From positions 102,811,283 through 102,875,282 of the forward strand of contig NC_135723.1 in the NCBI RefSeq assembly GCF_964656455.1: a stretch of 64,000 nt of DNA, given 5' to 3'. Position 1 is the stretch's first letter. Every line of letters begins with the position of its first letter. This stretch comes from Halichoerus grypus (taxonomy: Eukaryota > Chordata > Mammalia > Carnivora > Phocidae). The position numbers were made by a program, and so were the translations under genes. Shown here one piece after another: positions 57,111 to 64,000 of this stretch. The notes beneath the pieces were generated by a model, which saw only the letters and a list, made by a program, of their open reading frames with translations, had not been told where the DNA came from and did no database searches.

Positions 57111-57544
57111 GAAGACCCAGGAGGCACAGGTCATCATTGTGCAGAATTGGAGAATCAAAGGAAGGAGGCACAAAGCCACTGCTGGGCGGGAGCGCGGTGG
57201 GGCTCAGGAGACCCTGGCTGTGGGTCAGGAGCGTGTGCGACAATTCAGGAGATGAAAGTATCCTCTCCCACTCTTCCTCCGAAGAAGGTAAATCTAAAGG
57301 TTAAACCCTACAGTCCGAGTCGTTTTAATACGTTTAATTCACATCTAAAACTGAAACATTTTTCTTCCCTCATTTTCTGTGGTCTCACGGTATGTGGACT
57401 GGATGCGATTACATTTTACATTGATTGCTTTTTAAAAGGTTCTTATAACTTTGGGGTGAGAATATACTTTGCTGAACTGATTTTTTTGAGTTGACCTGAT
57501 TTGACTCCCTAATCAAATAAGAGTATAGATAAACTAATAATGGT

Positions 57545-58010
57545 TTTGATGGTGCGTGCTTCCTATACACATGGCATTCTGCTAAACGATTCACCCGCAT
57601 TGTATGCATTGTATTCTTTTTTTTTTTAAAGATTTTATTTATTCATTTGAGACACAGAGATATATATAGAGAGAGAGCATGAGCAGTGGGAGAGGCAGAG
57701 GGAGAGGGAGAAGCAGACCCCCCGCTGAGCCAGGAGCCCGATGTGGGACTCGATCCCAGGACCCTGGGATCATGACCCGAGCCGAAGGCAGACGCTTAAC
57801 CATCTGAGCCACCCAGGCGCCCCTGTATGCATTGTATTCTTAATCCTCAGAACACCTCCCGGGCAGGGGCTGTGAGTACCTCCCCCATCTGCAGAAGGGG
57901 AGTGAGTCTCCCAGAGCTTTAGCGACACGCTCACGGCAGCGAGCCAGCAAGCAGCAGAGCGGGATTCAGGCTCTATCGGTCTAACTCCAAGCCTGCACTT
58001 GTGACCGTAG
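57545..58010 (-). repeat. MIR SINE split by a Can-SINE
   Basis: The left part 57545-57618 ('atggcattctgctaaacgat') and the right part 57842-58010 ('taatcctcagaacacctccc', 'ctgcagaaggggagtgagtc', 'gagcgggattcaggctctat') form one antisense MIR. It is interrupted by the Can-SINE at 57619-57823 and its duplicated target. The MIR therefore predates the SINE. Confidence 0.75.
57619..57823 (-). mobile_element. young Can-SINE nested in a MIR
   Basis: An antisense near-consensus copy with 'gggactcgatcccagg' and the head complement GAGCCACCCAGGCGCCCC. The 18 bp TSD TGTATGCATTGTATTCTT is perfect (57601-57618 and 57824-57841). Confidence 0.97.
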
Positions 58011-58067
58011 CATCTCAGTGTGGAAAACACCCCTATTCCAGACCATCCAGGGCATTTCTGCTTCTGT

Positions 58068-58096
58068 GGGAGGGAGGGAGGGAGGGAGGGAAGGAA
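58068..58096 (+). repeat. (GGGA)n microsatellite with G-quadruplex potential
   Basis: Six GGG triplets with single-A loops from 58068 to 58090, then GGAAGGAAA. It meets the four-run G4 rule with minimal loops. Confidence 0.9.
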
Positions 58097-58469
58097 AGAG
58101 AACGTTCCCCTTTCCCTGTGACTTCAGGGAGAAAACTTGACTAGCCAGCACCTTGCTGTGCACAGACAAACGCTGTCTGATGCTCGTATTCGAACAGGGA
58201 TAAAAATGCAGCCCGTTATGACTTGTGGTGGCAGCTAAAGGACGTAGTGTATACCAAAGAACCTGAGCATAATCTTGCTGTCCTGGATGTTCCGTGACCC
58301 ACCGTTTCCATTTGCTGGTAGAGCACATACAAAAAAATATCCATTTGTGCAGAGGCAGGACATGATAATAAACCAGTCAATGTGCGGGAAGCAAGAATGA
58401 AAGAGGACCCCCTTTTAGAATCATCTATTTATTTTAGAACAAAATTAAGCCACTTCATGGTTTTTTCCC
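58097..58469. other. unique non-coding DNA
   Basis: No repeat is recognised. Confidence 0.35.
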
Positions 58470-58925
58470 CCGAGTCTCTAGCCGCGAATGTCGACTGAAC
58501 GGTAGCAGTAGAGGGGCCCACCAGAATGATGGGAAATTTGCATGATGTTAAACTTTAGCCTGCATCTTATGAAAATGAAGGGGACAATCTGCTGAGAAAG
58601 GAATAAAAGAATCACATTTCAGTTTTAATTCCTCATTCATAAGTGTCATTAGAAAAGGAGAGAGAATTCTAGAATCACACATTGATGGAAAATGCTGTTT
58701 CCCCCCAAAAAGGTAATGTCTTTGTTATGAAGTACCACCTGCATTTTTGAATAAAATATTACCCCTGTTGTGTGCAATGTGATTTCAGTAGAAGAAATTA
58801 TAAGTGAATGACCCATAATAAATCATATGCTGCCACCACCGCATGCTGCTAATACCAAGATTAATTCTCTTCTGATGGGGAAGCTGCTCAAATTCTGATG
58901 GAAATGTTGGTGTTCCCAGGTTTTG
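58470..58925. promoter_or_regulatory. CNE-like block with perfect octamer
   Basis: Repeat-free and AT-rich, with the POU octamer ATTTGCAT at 58536-58543, CACCTGCA (E-box) and TAAT words. Enhancer function is inferred only from the motifs and lack of repeats. Confidence 0.35.
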
Positions 58926-59319
58926 AATGAATTCTAATATATTTGTTTATTTTTAAGCACTCCTGAGATGCAGATGAAAAATCTGGCCAGCAGGTGCCCA
59001 ACACATTTATCTGCTTTGTGCTGTCTGTGGGGGAGGAGAACGGCAGAGGCATCTTCTCCAGGAAACAGCCCTCTTTCTTCTCCTGCCCGGTCTCAAATAT
59101 TTCTGGGTCTTGATGCATTTGGGCATTGTAGCCGGTCTTTGAGCTAGAACAGTTTCAGGGGGACCATTTATTTCAACGTAGTCTTTCCCTGAATGTACAT
59201 TTCTAGATTTATATCCGACAATTGTGATGCAATAAAACACATGATAACTCTGGGCAAAAATGTTAGTAAAAATCAGTGCACTCACCCTGGATTCACGTGG
59301 TGTGTCGGGTGTGACCCTG
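58926..59319. other. unique non-coding DNA
   Basis: No repeat is recognised. Confidence 0.35.
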
Positions 59320-60090
59320 AGGGTGGTAATGACAGTGTATTGAGACAGTGTGTTGAACACCAAGCACTTTGCCTGTGCGAGTTGTCAATCTTCCCAGCAC
59401 TGCCATGACAGAGTCATTATTACCCTCATCCTTATTTAAAGTTTTTTATTTTAATTCCAGTGTAGTTCACATACAGTGTTATATTAGTTTCAAGTGCACA
59501 ATATAATGATTCAACACTTCCGTACATTACTCAGTGCTTATCACAAAAAGTGTACTCTTCATCCCCATCACCTGTTTCCCCCCCCCACCTCCCCTCTGGT
59601 CACCACCAGTGTGTTCTCTAGAGTTAAGAGCCTGTTCTTGGTTTGTCTTTCTCTCTCTTTTGTCCTTTGTTCCTTTGTTTTGTTTCTTAAATTCCACATA
59701 GGAGTGAAATCATATGGTATTTGTCTTTTTCTGACTGACTTATTTCACTTAGCATCACGCTCTATAGTTCCATCCGTGTTGTTGTAAATGGTAAAATTTC
59801 ATTCTTTTTTGTGGTGGAGTACTATTCCATTGTATATACATACCACATCTTTCTCCATTCATCAGTCGGTGGACACCTGGGCTGCTTCCATATCTTGGCT
59901 ATTGTTGATAACACTGCTATAAACATAGAGGTGCAAGTATCCCTTTGAATTTGTGTTTTTTCATAATTAACCTCATCTTAAAAGGAGAGGAACCTGAGGT
60001 GCGGATCATTTAAACAGCTTGCCTAAGATCTTTCAACTTGTTAGTAACGTAGTCTAGATTCAGTCCCAGGCGAAGCTAACTCCCAAACGG
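59320..60090 (-). repeat. MIR SINE split by an L1
   Basis: The left part 59320-59434 ('accaagcactttgcctgtgc', 'gtcattattaccctcatcct') and the right part 59968-60090 ('aggagaggaacctgaggtgc', 'aagatctttcaacttgttag', 'agattcagtcccaggcgaag') reconstruct one antisense MIR. An L1 is inserted in the middle. Confidence 0.75.
59435..59967 (-). mobile_element. 5'-truncated L1 LINE, older carnivore/eutherian copy
   Basis: Antisense L1 3' sequence: 'ccacataggagtgaaatcat', 'gacttatttcacttagcatc', 'gtactattccattgtatata' and 'ataacactgctataaacata'. The TSD is imperfect (TTACCCTCATCCTTA before, TTAACCTCATCTTA after), so it is older than the L1s at 11.4 and 47.3 kb. Frames are broken. Confidence 0.92.
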
Positions 60091-61589
60091 ACATGCTGCC
60101 CCCTCCCACATGGAGTTGATCTCGTGGGTGCACTCCTAAGTTGATGCAATGATATGATCCCCTTTTTTCATTTGCACTTCAAAGACTTCATGACCCATCT
60201 AAACACCCTCGTATTCCCGCATCAAAGTGATCACAGGAAGAAAACTATTATCTGTCATCATTGTATTTCTTTTTCCTTTCTATTTTATGATTATAATTCT
60301 CTCTCCATTTCAAGTGAACGGGCAGCCTTCATTTCTTTCATTCTCTCCCTATTCTGGTTATGCTGTTTTCATTTTGCAATGAAATACCCACAACAAGCAG
60401 AAAATTAGGTGCCTCAGTGCCTCCACATGTCCCTCACCCCCTGGGGTATCAAATCCTGATGTCACAGAGGCATAACTCCCTTGGGGAGAAAATTGTGTTT
60501 TGCAGACCCTGTTCATTTATCTCTTCTGTCTTGTAAGTTCCCTTCTTAAACCAGCAAGACTCAGGCACACGGCAGGTCATTTTTATATGGCACACTTGAT
60601 TGCTTAGGAAAACAAATTTTAAAAGCACTTTCTTTAGAAGGAAGGATGCTGTTACTCCAGGGTGAAATATTTCAACCAAATCCTTGAGAGTTCTTGTCTC
60701 TGAACCATCCGCCTTGGTAGGAGCTGCTTTAACAGGGTTTTGTTAATTGAATAGTATCTGCTTTAATATTTAACAGGGAATGGAATATTTAAAACTTCAA
60801 CCCACTGTAGGCCCTTTGAGAAATCTTTTAGGTGAGAACAAAGCAACAATCAGAACAAATCTTTGGATTCTGGAAATTCAAGAGAAACTACACTATTCAT
60901 TATTTATCTACTTACAGAGTCATTAACCTTTCTTTTTTTGGAAGAAGAGGAGGAGGAATTCCAAGGAAAGTTTACTTCCCAGGAAGCCATGCTCGTTGTA
61001 GCTTTACTGGTTTCACCGATTTAGTTGAAATGCAGCCGCCACATGCAGGAGCAACTGTGTGACAAACTGTTCTAGAATCCGGACATTTGGATTATTTCTC
61101 TAATACTTTCCTTAATTTTTTTCTAGTTATACTGAATAAGTCATGTAATTTTGCAAGGACTCCCGTTATCATTTCTGCAAAGTGGAGATAATCCTATCTT
61201 CTCTATTAACTTCACAGAATTGTCAGAAAGATTAAAAGAAGCAGTGTGCATATTAGAACTTGGAGAGACCCAAACTCAAGTGCCAGGTGTTAATTTTGTT
61301 TATATTTTTGCTGCAGTCAACAAATACAGATTGATTGTCTGAGCATTTCTCTTCAGGGCTTACTCTGGGCAAAGAGATGTGTTCGTCTTGTCATAGAATT
61401 GTTTACAAGCAAGCCACCCGCTAGGATGTTGGGTGCTGCAGGGGGGGTGACACTCTGGGAGGCCCCGGGGACCACAGGCAGGAAGCCCTCGGGGGCCGAC
61501 TGCCTTCTGTTCTGCCAGGCTTTGGGGTGTGTGCTTTAAATGGCTGAAGGAGCGATACCTCTTCTCTCCACGTGTAAGATTGGGGTCCT
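60091..61589. other. unique non-coding DNA
   Basis: No repeat is recognised with confidence. It is AT-rich with scattered short open frames. Confidence 0.35.
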
Positions 61590-61935
61590 TCATGGAGAAG
61601 ATTGAATTTTAACTTAGCCTTGAATGAGAGATATAATTTAATAAGTTATATAAGATATATATTATGTATAATGATACCTATCTTGAAAAAGCCCTTCAGG
61701 GAAGAGAGAAGGCCAAGGGCAATCATGCAGGGAAGTGTGGACGTATTTGGAGGGGGCTGAGTGGTTCAGCCTGGAGGGCGTGCAGGGCATGGATGTGGGT
61801 GCAGCGTCAGGTCTTGCTAGAAAAAGCGTACCAGGAGGGGCTAGCAGAGGACTGAGAATGTTGTTGAAACTTAAAGGAGGCCAGGGAGTGGTGTGATTGT
61901 TCAGGGAGCAGTCTAGGGCGTACGGTATTGCCCTG
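61590..61935 (-). repeat. L2 LINE remnant
   Basis: 'ttaacttagccttgaatgag', 'tggttcagcctggagggcgt' and 'ttaaaggaggccagggagtg' resemble antisense L2 with a low-complexity TATA insertion near 61630-61670. Confidence 0.45.
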
Positions 61936-63029
61936 GGAAAATCAAACCAAGCGCCCTCACTGGGGTAAATAACACCGGTCTCCCTGGCCCAGGCAGAGAG
62001 AGGTCAGTTTGAGGAAGAGAAGTATCAGACTCACAGCTCTGATTGCTCGGAGTCTCCCTGGAGGTGAAGTGGAGACCCTTTGAAGGAGGGCATGACTCCA
62101 GGGTTTCAAGCAAAGACAGGGCAGCCACATAGATAGGCGCTGGAGAGTAAATTCAAGCTTCTGGAAATGTGCTTGGAATGAATGTGGAGTGTGTCTGAAC
62201 CGAAGATTTTTGTTATGTAATCCCTGAAATTATGAGCCCAAATGAGATCATATCGGAAAAGAATTTTGGTCAGTGCCAGCAAAGGGGGAGGAGAAGGGAA
62301 AGCCAGCTCGTTCCCGGGGTAGGTGACCCTGTCAACCGTGAGAGGAGGTCACGGGAGAGTAAGAAGTGAAAAGCCTCCTTGCATTTCACAGGGAGGAGCT
62401 TTGGGCTTCTGTTTCACTGAGATGCATTCTCAATGAGATGTGAGGCTCCAGATTTTAGGGGCAATTTTGATTCCTTCATTTCCTCAAGTTTGATTCATAT
62501 CCTTCTCTACACTCCTGAACATTTCTTCCTTGCAAAGAGCTCCCTGAACTCACTGCTTCTCCATATTGATAGAGCTCTGCGGGAAATAGATGCTTTCCAG
62601 AGTGGATGAGCCCCAGGGCCTCCTGCTTGAGAATAGGGGGAGGGGACAAGGACTGGGGTCAGGGTGTCCCAGCTGAGGCTGCAGCATCTCTGTGCTGCAA
62701 GGCAAGGAGCAGTGTGCTCCCAGGGGGCCCCAGCAGGCGTGGTGCAAGGGAAGCAAGTCCAGAGCTGGATAAGTGGTAGAAGAAATGGGGTTTTATACTT
62801 TGTGTTTATTGATTTATCTGAGTGGCTAAATGAATATTCATTTTGCTTCCTGTTGACTCTGTTTTACAAAAATCAAAAGTAGAAAAGAGAAGCTTTTCTA
62901 AAGAATTCACTTGGTGCTGACTTGTCTGTGAGTCGTCAAAGAGCACATCATTAAGAGGATTTCTTCCCATAGCCAAACTTCAGGGAAGGATGGGAATACC
63001 TTAACTACGAGTATCTGCAGAAAGCAGGT
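61936..63029. other. unique non-coding DNA
   Basis: No repeat is recognised. Confidence 0.35.
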
Positions 63030-63160
63030 TTCATCGACTCATAGGCTATAGGAGCTAGAAGGGCTTTTAGAAATCGTCTGGTGTGCTTGTCCAATTTTAA
63101 GATCAGGAAGCAAAGCTCAGAGAGGGGAATTGACTGTCAGCCCTGCATTTACCATCCACT
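63030..63160. repeat. ancient MIR/L3-like SINE or LINE remnant
   Basis: 'ggagctagaagggcttttag', 'aaatcgtctggtgtgcttgt' and 'agctcagagaggggaattga' match a common mammalian pattern (gagctggaagggacctta ... atctagtccaa ... cccagagaggg). The family is not certain. Confidence 0.4.
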
Positions 63161-63433
63161 CAAGACAAATATGCTCAGGTGAGGGCAAAATGCCCCCCAG
63201 GTAAAGGAAGGTGGTGAAGGACGGAGCTCTCTCACCTGCTTGAGCCTTACAGCTCCTAGCACAGTTGGAATCTTAATTTATGTTTGATAATATTTACCTG
63301 CCAACACCCCAAGGATTCTAAACAAGTAGATATTCCTGGTAATCACTATTCTGGTGAGTATGCACTGAAAGGATGCAGATTAAACTGGAACACTGAAGTA
63401 ATGCATAACTCATTCCCAATATCAACCACTTAT

Positions 63434-63508
63434 AAGAAAGAAAGAAAAAAAAGAAAGAGGGAAGGAGGGAGGAGCGAGAGAGAAAGAGAGAGAAAGAAAG
63501 AAAGAGAT
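63434..63508. repeat. polypurine (GAAA/GA)n repeat
   Basis: 75 bases, purine except for one C at 63475, with GAAA, GGGA and GA units. Confidence 0.9.
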
Positions 63509-63524
63509 AATTGGGATAGTTGCA

Positions 63525-63830
63525 GATTTTGAGAAAAGTTGCAGAGAGAGTACAGAGAATCCTGTGTACCCTGTTCCCAGTCCTCCCACTGTTAACAGCT
63601 TACTTTTTGATGGCGCATTAGCCAAAACTAAGACCCTGAGATTAGTAAATTACTATTGACTAAACTCCAGACTTTACTTGGGCTTCACCAGCTTGCCCAA
63701 TAATGAGTACTTTCTGCTCCAGGATCCAGTCCTGAAGACTCCATTGCGTTTGGTTGTCATGCCTCCCCAGTGTCTTGTTTCTCAATCTTTCCTTGTTTTT
63801 CCTGACCTGGAGTCATTTGTTTATATCAGT
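63525..63830. mobile_element. ancient L1M-class LINE end
   Basis: 'ttgcagagagagtacagaga', 'tgttaacagcttactttttg', 'ccaaaactaagaccctgaga', 'actattgactaaactccaga' and 'ctgctccaggatccagtcct' follow a well-known old L1M 3' region. Orientation is probably antisense, not certain. Confidence 0.65.
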
Positions 63831-63832
63831 AC

Positions 63833-64000
63833 TGTTATAGGCTAACTCATTCCCCCCTCCCAATTTGGAGGAATTTGTTGGAGTCCTAACCCCTGTGCCT
63901 CAGAATGTGACTGTATTTGGAGATAGGGCCTGTAGAGAAGTAGTTAAATTAAAATGAGGTCATATGGAGGGAGGCCTTTGTCCAATATGACTGGTGTCTT
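63833..64000 (+). mobile_element. ERVL-MaLR LTR (MLT1-type), cut by the window edge
   Basis: TGTTATAGGCTAACTCATTC leads into 'gttggagtcctaacccctgt', 'cagaatgtgactgtatttgg', 'agatagggcc' and 'atatgactggtgtctt', the MLT1 LTR 5' half. The rest lies beyond the window, so whether it is solo is unknown. It is non-coding. Confidence 0.78.

Noticed and set aside
1..64000. Dog or cat as source
   Set aside because: The Can-SINE heads and bodies match the arctoid form, not the dog or cat forms as I remember them. This excludes by consensus memory only.
1..64000. Bacterial or phage system, CRISPR array, operon
   Set aside because: No Shine-Dalgarno-led gene strings or regular direct repeats with spacers; the dense SINE/LINE content is mammalian.

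Overview
This is a window of vertebrate nuclear DNA, most likely from an arctoid carnivore (bear, pinniped or mustelid group). The diagnostic signal is nine tRNA-Lys-derived Can-SINEs. Their head reads GGGGCGCCTGGGTGGCTCAG, followed by the 'GTCTGCCTTCGGCTCAGG' body. The dog-type head (GGGATCCCTGGGTGGCGCAG) and the cat-type body (GAGCGTCCGACTTCGGC) are both absent. Carnivore-type L1 3' ends with the same low divergence are also present. The group assignment is inferred from remembered repeat consensus forms; no search was run.

I found no protein-coding gene that I can name. Almost every long open frame is explained by a repeat (L1 ORF2 tails, Can-SINEs, GAAA and pyrimidine-rich satellites) or by chance. 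The sequence looks like intergenic DNA or a very large intron: old MIR, L2, MER5 and L1M remnants and ERVL-MaLR LTRs, overlaid by younger L1 and Can-SINE insertions with readable target-site duplications (TSDs), and separated by repeat-free AT-rich blocks that resemble conserved non-coding regulatory DNA. Four short splice-bounded open segments are listed as weak exon candidates (16748-16787 and 23339-23433 on +; 20751-20811 and 48877-48956 on -).

Layout. 1-8.1 kb: mostly unique DNA with dinucleotide arrays, one Can-SINE and old L2/MIR. 8.1-9.0 kb: a small carnivore L1 3' end, a MER5 remnant and a 0.29 kb CpG-rich cluster. 10-12.4 kb: a Can-SINE and a 5'-truncated antisense L1. 12.4-21.4 kb: largely unique, with a 0.27 kb GAAA polypurine tract at 15.9 kb and CNE-like blocks. 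21.4-24.2 kb: two antisense Can-SINEs flanking a homeodomain-site-rich block and a strong G-quadruplex motif. 25.5-26.4 kb: a roughly 0.95 kb pyrimidine-rich minisatellite with 559 consecutive bases lacking G. 27.6-28.6 kb: a unique block followed by a second CpG-rich cluster. 28.6-30.3 kb: an ancient antisense L1M. 30.5-31.6 kb: the most interesting block, repeat-free and CNE-like, carrying a recognisable fossil reverse-transcriptase motif A on the minus strand. 32-46 kb: unique DNA with MIR/L2/MER5/L1M remnants, two Can-SINEs and an MLT1-type LTR. 47.3-48.6 kb: a fairly young antisense L1. 53.8-58 kb: three Can-SINEs, one of them inserted into a MIR. 59.3-60.1 kb: an older L1 inserted into another MIR. 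63.4-64 kb: polypurine DNA, an L1M end and the start of an MLT1-type LTR cut by the window edge.

Nothing here forms an operon or a gene system. If the window has a function, it is most plausibly cis-regulatory: TAATTA-rich blocks near 22.7, 32.45, 34.36 and 57.03 kb, an octamer-bearing block at 58.5 kb, and CpG clusters at 8.9 and 28.3 kb. That reading is inference and depends on cross-species conservation that I cannot compute.
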